Positions 8,281 through 14,627 of a DNA stretch of 25,112 nt are shown one piece after another. This DNA is from a virus. The notes beneath the pieces were generated by a model. It made no database searches and was not told the origin of the DNA. It worked only from the letters and a program-made list of their open reading frames with translations. How positions within the stretch are numbered: the first letter of the stretch is position 1; the number at the start of each line of letters is the position of its first letter. The DNA is taken from IMG/VR virus record IMGVR_UViG_3300025131_000391, positions 1 through 25,112 of that record; one strand, given 5' to 3'. The position numbers were made by a program, and so were the translations under genes.

Positions 8281-10833
8281 ATGGCAAACTTTCCAGGAAT
8301 ATCAGGTTATATTCAACCAACTACAATATCTCGTGTTCGCACACTACAAAGGGCTTTATCTATCCCCGGTGGTATAAGAACTTTGGCGATTATAGGAGAA
8401 GGAGCAAGAGAAGAAACTATTATAGAATCTGCCCAAGGTGGCGGAGCTGATGGCTTTAAGCCAGATTATACTACTGTCGCAACATCAAGTGATGGCTATG
8501 GTAGATATTTTACATTTGCTAACACAAATCTTGTTTCTGGAAGAACAGAGTTATATTTAAATAGCCAACAATTAAATGTTTTGGAAGAAACAATTGATGT
8601 TACAACAACTTTTGATGATGTATATGACGCAAGAGTTGATACTACTCTAGGTAGAATAGAACTACAGGGGGCTTCACTAGAATATCAGGGTGGAAGCCAA
8701 TATTTAGCATCAACGAGTAATAGGGGAGATGGTTATCTTTCTTCAATCAGTGTACAAGATGCTAATGCTCCTGGAGAAACTTGGACTGTTAAATGTATTA
8801 GCACAATACAAGATGGTAATGGAAATCCAATTCGTGGACAAGCAACCTTTACTGCGACCGGAAGTGTATCTGGCCAGCAAGTAGATTCATATGGGCAAGT
8901 TTATCAATGGCAGAGTGATGGTTATGCTGTTAATAATGGTATATTATCTTTTTCAATTTTTAACTTAGCCCCTAATGCTGTATTTCAGGCAGGAGACTTT
9001 TATACTATAAATGTTGCCAGCAGAGTATTACAAAATCGTGATCAGCTTACTGCAAGTTATATTGCCACTATAGATTTAGAAGATCCGGAATCTTTTACTG
9101 AGCCTTCTCAATTATTTGCAAAACACGGCCAAGCAAGTGAGGCAAATACCCTTTCACTAGCCGCACAAATAGCTTATGAGAATGGAGCGCCATCAATTAT
9201 GGCTGTTCAAGCAAAACCTGCTTTACCAAGAAGAACAACTGAAACAGTATTACCAGCATATGACGCAACAACTGGACTTGGTGGAGCAAGTGGCGGCGCA
9301 ACTGCCGATGATTTAATTTTTGATATTACTTCACCTGGCAAGCCAAAACAGGGAACATCTATTAACTTCTTTGTTTTAAATTCTTCGGGTACTGAAACAC
9401 AAATTTTCCCCAATGCGGTTCAATTTTATGGATCAAGCATTACAACAGCTTTTTCCAATTATGAAGATACTGGAAGCTCAGTAAACTTAATGGCTGCTTT
9501 TATGAACCCAGCAGTTTCAAGTTACACATATAGTTATACTGTTGTGTCAGATGATAAAATAGAATTAAACGGATTTGATGCTGTAATTACACCAATTCTT
9601 GCTGGGCTAACATGTAGTGTTAGAATTCCTTCGCAAACATTTGATGCCAATGATATAGGGAAAAGTATAGATTTTCAAAATGCTTTAGCAGCAAATACTG
9701 GTAGATTTGCTATTTCTTCTGTGACTGATGCAAATACAATTGTATTAACAAGAAGTATTGGAGCATTTGTCAGTGAGACTTCTGTACAATGGCAATTATT
9801 GTCATCTACGGGAACATCACAAAGAGTTCTATTAACAACAGATCTTGCTCTTCCAGCCCAAAGAGGCTTGAAGGTAACTTATATTGATGAAAATGATTAT
9901 GATTTTTATGATTCAAACTGGTCAACTGCGATTTCTAAATTGGAAACTCAAGACCTTTCTATTGTAACTGCATTTCCAACTCAAACTTATAGTGCCATAC
10001 AGCAAGCATTAAGAGTCCATTGCGAGAGAATGTCAGCATCATATTATAAAAAAGAAAGACTAATGATCATGGGAGCAATTAGTGGACTAACTACTGCTAA
10101 TGTTCTTGGAACATCAAATACTGCTGTTGAAGATTTGGGAGTTCTTGAGGGAATTCAAGGAGACTCTGCTGCAGAAATTTTAGCTGGAAACACTGAAGAC
10201 TTAACGAATTATAGTGTTTCTGCAAGTTTTGGTTCTTCATTTCGTGTAATTTATATGTATCCAGATCAAATCTGGAGAGTAATTAGTGGAACAAGAACTA
10301 CAATTGATGGTTTCTGGATGGCCGCTGCTTTAGGTGGTTGGTTTAGTGGAGTAACAAATATCGCGATGCCGGGAACATATAAAACATTGTCTGGTTTTAC
10401 TATTCCAAATTCTAAGGTATATACTAGAGTTGTTCAAGATCAACTTGGACAAGCTGGAATCACATTGGTTGAACCAGTTACTGGTGGCGGAAGAATGATG
10501 CATTGTAAAACCACAACATCAAGTGGCTTGGCAGAAGAAGAAGAGCCAAGTATTGTGTTCATCAAAGATAGAGTGGCTCAAGTATTTAGGTCAACCTTCC
10601 TATCATTTGTTGGACAGCCAGAAGACCCAACACTAGTTCCTTCATTAACTGCTTTGGCAATTGGAACAATTAATGCTTTTATCTCAGAAGGAATTATTAC
10701 AGATTTTAGAAATCTTACCATAGCAAGGGATCCTGTTGATCCAAGACAGTGGAATGTAACTGTTGAGTTACAACCTAATTATCCAGTTAATTGGATTTTT
10801 ATCGATGTCAGTGTGGGACTATTAACTACATAA
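8281..10833 (+). CDS. Contractile tail sheath protein
   Basis: The sheath polymerises around the tail tube and contracts to drive the tube through the host envelope. The 850-residue product is longer than T4 gp18 (659), suggesting extra outer domains. The N-terminal MANFPGISGYIQPTTISR is typical of sheath proteins. A GRYFTF...GRTELYLN segment (about residues 74-95) recalls the linker and first domain. The core around residues 559-604 contains FPTQTYSAIQQALRVHCE and KERLMIMGAISG. The last 50 residues match the conserved sheath C-terminal domain: FRNLTIARDPVDPRQW, then VELQPNYPVNWIFIDVSVGL. The strong AGGAGG upstream and the position before the tube genes support the call. DGY tripeptides at residues 71, 150 and 213 lie in the N-terminal and outer part. 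I am highly confident of the family. Confidence 0.9.
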   Translation: MANFPGISGYIQPTTISRVRTLQRALSIPGGIRTLAIIGEGAREETIIESAQGGGADGFKPDYTTVATSSDGYGRYFTFANTNLVSGRTELYLNSQQLNVLEETIDVTTTFDDVYDARVDTTLGRIELQGASLEYQGGSQYLASTSNRGDGYLSSISVQDANAPGETWTVKCISTIQDGNGNPIRGQATFTATGSVSGQQVDSYGQVYQWQSDGYAVNNGILSFSIFNLAPNAVFQAGDFYTINVASRVLQNRDQLTASYIATIDLEDPESFTEPSQLFAKHGQASEANTLSLAAQIAYENGAPSIMAVQAKPALPRRTTETVLPAYDATTGLGGASGGATADDLIFDITSPGKPKQGTSINFFVLNSSGTETQIFPNAVQFYGSSITTAFSNYEDTGSSVNLMAAFMNPAVSSYTYSYTVVSDDKIELNGFDAVITPILAGLTCSVRIPSQTFDANDIGKSIDFQNALAANTGRFAISSVTDANTIVLTRSIGAFVSETSVQWQLLSSTGTSQRVLLTTDLALPAQRGLKVTYIDENDYDFYDSNWSTAISKLETQDLSIVTAFPTQTYSAIQQALRVHCERMSASYYKKERLMIMGAISGLTTANVLGTSNTAVEDLGVLEGIQGDSAAEILAGNTEDLTNYSVSASFGSSFRVIYMYPDQIWRVISGTRTTIDGFWMAAALGGWFSGVTNIAMPGTYKTLSGFTIPNSKVYTRVVQDQLGQAGITLVEPVTGGGRMMHCKTTTSSGLAEEEEPSIVFIKDRVAQVFRSTFLSFVGQPEDPTLVPSLTALAIGTINAFISEGIITDFRNLTIARDPVDPRQWNVTVELQPNYPVNWIFIDVSVGLLTT

Positions 10834-10845
10834 GGAGTTTTTTAA

Positions 10846-10893
10846 ATGAAAAGAGAGATTGAAAATGAGATGTGTAAAATTCTAAAAAAAGCA
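10846..10893 (+). repeat. Leader repeat copy 1
   Basis: These 48 bases encode the first 16 residues of small protein A and match the first 48 bases of the next gene at about 42 positions. The similarity falls off sharply after this block. Confidence 0.7.
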
Positions 10894-11217
10894 ATAATGC
10901 TTGAAAAAAAATATAAAAGAAAGAATCAAGAAGATCCTATGGGGAAGAGATATCAACCAAGCCAAGATGCTGCCATGTCTTTAATTCATGAAGTCGGAGA
11001 AAGTGTAAAATACCTTGGCTTAGTTTTTAAGATACTAGAAGAAGTAGGAGTAGAAAAATTGGGAGAAATAATCAAAAATAACGGCAAAAATATTGATGAT
11101 TTACGTAGTAAGATTATGGATCTTAACAAAGATTGCCACGCCCTTGATTATAAAATTAAAAACTTTTTAGATGAAAATGTCGAGGATATTTTTGTGCTAA
11201 AAAATCTTTTAAAATAA
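10846..11217 (+). CDS. Small helical protein A with shared leader, function unknown
   Basis: The 123-residue product is charged, Lys-rich and predicted all-helical. It has no membrane segment and no motif that I recognise. Its first 16 residues (MKREIENEMCKILKKA) nearly repeat the start of the next gene. The C-terminal half has heptad-like spacing (VEKLGEIIKNNGKNIDDLRSK, in part) suggestive of a coiled coil. It starts eight bases after AAGGAG, 12 bases downstream of the sheath stop, and therefore belongs to the sheath-tube operon. A role in tail assembly or as a minor virion component is only a contextual guess. Confidence 0.6.
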   Translation: MKREIENEMCKILKKAIMLEKKYKRKNQEDPMGKRYQPSQDAAMSLIHEVGESVKYLGLVFKILEEVGVEKLGEIIKNNGKNIDDLRSKIMDLNKDCHALDYKIKNFLDENVEDIFVLKNLLK

Positions 11218-11231
11218 AGGAAATTTCAAAA

Positions 11232-11279
11232 ATGAAAAATGAGATAGAAAATGAGATGTATAAAATTCTAAAAAAGGCT
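11232..11279 (+). repeat. Leader repeat copy 2
   Basis: This is the second copy of the 48-base leader block, 386 bases after copy 1 in the same orientation and at the same codon positions of the adjacent gene. Confidence 0.7.
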
Positions 11280-11657
11280 AGCATGGAAGACGATTTTTGG
11301 GAAGAAGTTGAGAGGGAAAAAAGAGAAAAAACTCAACTAGATGATCTTCAAAAAAGATATACTGATGGCGAGTTTGGTGAGTTACCTAGGAAAGAATCAT
11401 TGGACATTACACCCTTATTTAATGAATTAGAAAAATTGAGAAATTCTGTATTATTAAAAGCATTTGAAGGTAATGCATTGGAAGAAATTAAGCAAGAGTA
11501 TATTAAAGAATCGGGCGAATTAGACTCAGATCGTTTAGAAATTGAAAAAAGAGAAATCGCAGATCTAATTGTTGGTATTAGAGCATTCAATCAGGTTCTA
11601 GATAACTTAGATAATATTTCTAATATTCATGCTTTGTTAGATGCTTTTGCATTATAA
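11232..11657 (+). CDS. Small helical protein B with shared leader, function unknown
   Basis: The 141-residue product is acidic, helical and unrecognised. The first 16 residues (MKNEIENEMYKILKKA) are nearly the same as those of the preceding gene, whereas the remainder (FWEEVEREKREKTQL, ITPLFNELEKLRNSVLLK, IADLIVGIRAFNQVLDNL) shows no obvious similarity to it. An AAAGGA site precedes the ATG. The gene lies 14 bases after protein A and 17 bases before tube gene 1, suggesting co-expression with the tail shaft. The shared leader suggests partial duplication or a common docking or sorting peptide; this is inference. Confidence 0.6.
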   Translation: MKNEIENEMYKILKKASMEDDFWEEVEREKREKTQLDDLQKRYTDGEFGELPRKESLDITPLFNELEKLRNSVLLKAFEGNALEEIKQEYIKESGELDSDRLEIEKREIADLIVGIRAFNQVLDNLDNISNIHALLDAFAL

Positions 11658-11674
11658 TTATTTTTGAGGTATAA

Positions 11675-12337
11675 ATGGCAGAATATCCGATAACAGGTTC
11701 TTCGTTAAATAAGAAAATAACTGCTGGGCTTTCAACACTTATAACAATAAAAGTTGGTAATAATCCAGTTGGAGCCTTACAGGCCATAACCATTGATCAG
11801 TCAAGACCCACTGTTAAATGGCAAGAAATAGGAACTGATGGATTTGTGGAGAATCATCCTAAAAATGCTGCTGAAGTAACTGCTGATGTAACAAGAATAG
11901 TTTTTGACGGATTGAGTATGACAGAAGCATTTTCAAGAGGCTTCTTTAATTTACAAGCACAAAGAATTCCATTTGATATTCTAATAATAGATCGACAGCC
12001 AGGCGATGATAACTTGGCGGTAGTTCACACACTTCATAGTTGTTGGTTTACCAAGTTAACTAAGCCATATAAATCAGATGATTATCTAATTACTGAATCT
12101 GCCTCGGTTGATTGTTTGAGGATAACAACATCAAGAATGGGAGAAAGTGCGGCAACAGGCGGAATAAGAGGTGTTGGATACGATTTTGACACGATAGAGA
12201 GAAAAACTGACACTAGAGGAATACCCGGAAGATTTAATTCTGCTGGATCAACATTTAGTAAATCATTGGGCGTTGACCCAATAATAACTGAAGCTAAGGC
12301 TTCTGGCGGCAAAAATTTTGGTCCTGGGCAAATATAA
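11675..12337 (+). CDS. Tail tube protein, paralogue 1
   Basis: The product is 220 residues. Tube proteins stack as hexameric rings that form the DNA channel inside the sheath. The call rests on position (after the sheath, before chaperone and tape measure), length (T4 gp19 is 163) and a beta-rich fold. The protein aligns almost without gaps to the gene at 13111 over its first 150 residues, with roughly half of the positions identical, including YPITGS, RIVFD, EAF.RGF, QRIPF, the GDD segment and CWF. It carries a C-terminal Gly/Lys-rich extension of about 20 residues (ending in GKNFGPGQI) that the second copy lacks. A GAGG site precedes the ATG. The homing endonuclease gene starts at the base after its stop codon. 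One of the two copies may serve as a specialised ring or tube-associated protein. Confidence 0.7.
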   Translation: MAEYPITGSSLNKKITAGLSTLITIKVGNNPVGALQAITIDQSRPTVKWQEIGTDGFVENHPKNAAEVTADVTRIVFDGLSMTEAFSRGFFNLQAQRIPFDILIIDRQPGDDNLAVVHTLHSCWFTKLTKPYKSDDYLITESASVDCLRITTSRMGESAATGGIRGVGYDFDTIERKTDTRGIPGRFNSAGSTFSKSLGVDPIITEAKASGGKNFGPGQI

Positions 12338-13099
12338 ATGCCAAAAAAGATTATTTTAAATAACGAAAAAATTTGCCAACTCTATAAAACAGGTTTTTCT
12401 TCTGTAAAAATAGCAAAAGAATTTAAAATTTCTAAGCCAACAGTTTTAAGAAGATTGAAAGAAAATGGCATAAAAATGAGAAGAAATTGTTTTAAAAGAC
12501 AATTTGATTTTGATGATAATATTTTTTCAGAATTTACACCAGAATCTTGCTATTGGGCTGGTTTTATCGCAGCAGATGGTTGTATTAGCAATGGAACTCT
12601 ATCAATAGAATTAAATATAAAAGACGAGATTCAATTAATTAAATTTTGTGAATTCTTAGGAAGAAAACCACATTTTTATTATAGAGAAAGAAGAGGGCAC
12701 AAATATTGTCATTTAGGAATAAGATCAAAGCAAGTGATAAATGATCTTAAAAATAATTTTAATATTATACCTAATAAAACTTTAATATTAGAAGCACCAC
12801 ATAGAATACCCAACTGTCTAATAAGATATTATATAAGTGGGTATTTTGATGGTGATGGAAGTATTAGTTCTTCTGAAAATAATTATAGACTTGTATTTGT
12901 TTCAGGAAACATAGAAATATTAAAATGGATAAAACGCTCAATTAAAGAAAGTGTTTCTGTTGGAAATCCCAAAATTCAAACAAGAAAAACGAATTGTTTT
13001 TGTTTAGAATTTAAGGGGAATGGGCAGGTTCCAGTTATTATGAACTGGATGAAAGACTTAAAAATTTACAATTTAAAACGTAAAAATATCAATAATTAG
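12338..13099 (+). CDS. LAGLIDADG homing endonuclease with N-terminal helix-turn-helix
   Basis: The 253-residue product is a site-specific DNA endonuclease of the LAGLIDADG type, a selfish element that spreads its own gene by cutting alleles lacking it. Residues about 10-46 form a resolvase-like helix-turn-helix (LYKTGFSSVKIAKEFKIS, then PTVLRRL). The two signature helices are present: WAGFIAADG at residues 73-81 (Asp80) and ISGYFDGDG at 166-174 (Asp173), each followed by a basic beta-rich region, so it is a two-motif monomeric enzyme with both catalytic acids in place. It is free-standing, not inside an intron, and occupies the junction between the two tube genes. The ATG directly follows the stop of tube 1 with no clear ribosome binding site, suggesting low or coupled translation. 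The reading frame is intact. Confidence 0.88.
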   Translation: MPKKIILNNEKICQLYKTGFSSVKIAKEFKISKPTVLRRLKENGIKMRRNCFKRQFDFDDNIFSEFTPESCYWAGFIAADGCISNGTLSIELNIKDEIQLIKFCEFLGRKPHFYYRERRGHKYCHLGIRSKQVINDLKNNFNIIPNKTLILEAPHRIPNCLIRYYISGYFDGDGSISSSENNYRLVFVSGNIEILKWIKRSIKESVSVGNPKIQTRKTNCFCLEFKGNGQVPVIMNWMKDLKIYNLKRKNINN

Positions 13100-13110
13100 G
13101 AGGAGTTACA

Positions 13111-13710
13111 ATGGTATCCTACCCAATAACAGGCTCAACATTAAATTCAAAGATTTCAACTGGATTATCTACACAGATAATTATCAAGGCTGGAACAGAA
13201 ACAGTTGGAGCAATTCAAAACTTAGGAGTGAAGCAAAACAGAGGATTAGTAAGAGTAAAGGAGATCGGGCTTGATGGTGTTTTAGAAATTGCGCCAAATA
13301 AGGCCCCTGAAGTTGACCTTAGTGTTAACAGGATTGTTTTTGATCAACTAAGTGTTTCAGAAGCATTTGCCAGAGGCTTTGTAAATGTTAAATCTCAAAG
13401 AATACCTTTCGAGATTTTAGTAATTGATAGAACTGCTGGTGACGATTCGTTATCTGTAATACATAAGTTTACTAACTGTTGGTTTCAGAGTATAAGTGTT
13501 ACATATAAGGCTGACGATTATATTATTGCTCAAGATGCAACAATATGGGCTGAAGATGTAAGCACAACAAGGAATGCCGAAAACGCCGCACAAGGTGGCG
13601 CTCGTGGCATCAACTATCAAATTGAAGAAAGAGAGCGTAACACGGATAAAGGAAGTTTTCGTGGGACAATGGATGCATCTGGAATTATTGATGCAGCATT
13701 TTCTAACTAA
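13111..13710 (+). CDS. Tail tube protein, paralogue 2
   Basis: This 199-residue protein is homologous to tube gene 1, with the same N-terminus (YPITGS.LN.KI), the same core (RIVFD.LS..EAF.RGF, QRIPF.IL.IDR, GDD.L.V.H) and the same YK.DDY.I segment. The two diverge after about residue 150. It has the strongest ribosome binding site of the region (AGGAGGAG, about 6-7 bases before ATG), consistent with high expression as expected for the main tube subunit, although which paralogue forms the bulk of the tube cannot be told from sequence. It follows the homing endonuclease and precedes the tail chaperone. Confidence 0.7.
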   Translation: MVSYPITGSTLNSKISTGLSTQIIIKAGTETVGAIQNLGVKQNRGLVRVKEIGLDGVLEIAPNKAPEVDLSVNRIVFDQLSVSEAFARGFVNVKSQRIPFEILVIDRTAGDDSLSVIHKFTNCWFQSISVTYKADDYIIAQDATIWAEDVSTTRNAENAAQGGARGINYQIEERERNTDKGSFRGTMDASGIIDAAFSN

Positions 13711-13732
13711 ACCTACCTTTTCTAGTAATAAC

Positions 13733-13757
13733 GCTTTCTTTTCAAAAGAAAAGGAGC
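13733..13757 (+). other. AT-rich hairpin next to the chaperone ribosome binding site
   Basis: TTTCTTTT (13735-13742) and AAAAGAAA (13744-13751) form a near-perfect inverted repeat ending at the AAGGAG site (13751-13756) of the chaperone gene. It could modulate translation, but A/T-only stems are weak and frequent in this genome. Confidence 0.25.
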
Positions 13758-13764
13758 AACACAC

Positions 13765-14238
13765 ATGGAAATAACCCACAATTCATTTGGAAAAGCAAAC
13801 CCAAATAATCAAGAACAAGAAATGCCAAAAAATAACTTACTTCAGTTATTAGAACTAGGAAGAATTGAAGATGAAATTGAGATACAGAAAGTCTCATTTA
13901 GTCTTAGGACGCTTAGCGCAATTGAACTAAGTGCAATCTATAAAGAGTTTGGCGATGCCCTAAATGAAATCGAAAATAAAAAACCCGAAGACGCATTTGT
14001 CGAAAATAATTCAAATTATTTAGCATTAAGTACAGCTATTTTATCTCATGCTATCATGAGTGTAAATGGAAGACCAATTGAACAATTTGTTGAAAGCAGT
14101 GATGGTGAAGATATTATCGCACTAAAAAAGGATATTATCGCAAATTTTCAATGGCCAATAATTCACAGATTAATGGAATTTTATAATCAAATGGCAATTA
14201 AGGCAAATGCTGGATTCGGTGAAGAATTAAAAAAATAA
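13765..14238 (+). CDS. Tail assembly chaperone, short form
   Basis: The 157-residue cytoplasmic protein has the features of the lambda gpG / T4-like chaperone class: placed directly between tube and tape measure, N-terminal LLQLLELGRIEDEIEI..VSFSLRTLSAIEL, a helical middle with AILSHAIMSVNGRPI, and a Lys-ending C-terminus. These proteins bind the tape measure and recruit tube subunits during tail assembly and are absent from the finished virion. The start has AAGGAG eight bases upstream. The gene ends with the codons TTA AAA AAA TAA, and a slippery A AAA AAA lets a fraction of ribosomes move into the -1 frame to make the long form. Function follows from gene order and the frameshift architecture. 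Confidence 0.8.
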   Translation: MEITHNSFGKANPNNQEQEMPKNNLLQLLELGRIEDEIEIQKVSFSLRTLSAIELSAIYKEFGDALNEIENKKPEDAFVENNSNYLALSTAILSHAIMSVNGRPIEQFVESSDGEDIIALKKDIIANFQWPIIHRLMEFYNQMAIKANAGFGEELKK

Positions 14239-14624
14239 TAGAGGAGCCTTACCAGAGGCTCCGCTGGTTTATTTGTAAGACTTTAAAAATTCCTGTAGAT
14301 AGTAAATTTTTTCAGAATATTAATAGTGTTCAATGGGCATGGTATGGAATGATGATTCAAGAAGATGAGAAAGAAAAGTTTGAGTTATTGAGAGATATGG
14401 CAGAACACAATGCTGCATTCCAAAATTCTGAAGGAGTAAAACAGGTGAGAGATATGAGAGAAAACGCGATATCTGTCCCAGATGATGACTTTAGAGATAC
14501 CGTTAAAGAACTTTTTGGAAGAGATATTAGTTTGAGCAAGGAAGAAGAAGAGGCTAAGAGAAAAGTTTTGCCAAATATTTATAATGAAATAGATGAAGTA
14601 AAATTTGTACCATTTGGAGAATAA
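13765..14624 (+). CDS. Tail assembly chaperone, -1 frameshifted long form (gpGT-type fusion)
   Basis: The fusion is read as 13765-14235 followed by 14235-14624, giving 157 + 129 = 286 residues. The -1 frame is open without a stop from the slippery site to TAA 14622-14624. Its first residues (IIEEPYQRLRWFICKTLKIPV) and the following VQWAWYGMMIQEDEKEKFEL read as real protein, typical of the second chaperone domain that contacts the tube or tape measure. The first ATG of this frame (14349) has no ribosome binding site and would lose the conserved-looking first 38 residues, so independent initiation is unlikely. The stop lies 3 bases before the tape measure ATG. In lambda and many other long-tailed phages the ratio of short to long form is critical. 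The frameshift itself is inferred, not measured. Confidence 0.82.
14229..14268 (+). promoter_or_regulatory. -1 programmed ribosomal frameshift signal
   Basis: The slippery heptamer A AAA AAA occupies 14229-14235 in the correct phase (zero-frame codons AAA AAA). After a 7-base spacer comes a perfect 7-bp stem, GGAGCCT (14243-14249) with AGGCTCC (14256-14262), and a 6-base loop TACCAG. The loop bases ACCAG (14251-14255) are complementary to CTGGT (14264-14268), so a pseudoknot is conceivable. GC-rich pairing stands out in this AT-rich genome. Confidence 0.82.
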
Positions 14625-14627
14625 TAT

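Noticed and set aside
8244-8450. Plus-strand 68-codon open frame overlapping the sheath start
   Set aside because: It overlaps the well-supported sheath frame, contains Arg/Tyr-rich nonsense typical of a shifted reading, and has no ribosome binding site of its own.
13450-13779. Minus-strand 109-codon frame over tube 2, and the similar 125-codon minus frame at 14579-14956
   Set aside because: Both are antisense to strongly supported genes, lack ribosome binding sites and have compositions expected from the opposite strand of coding DNA.
14349-14624. Stand-alone 91-residue gene starting at ATG 14349
   Set aside because: No ribosome binding site is present, and the frame is open 38 codons further upstream to the slippery site with protein-like sequence. 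It is better explained as the end of the frameshift product.
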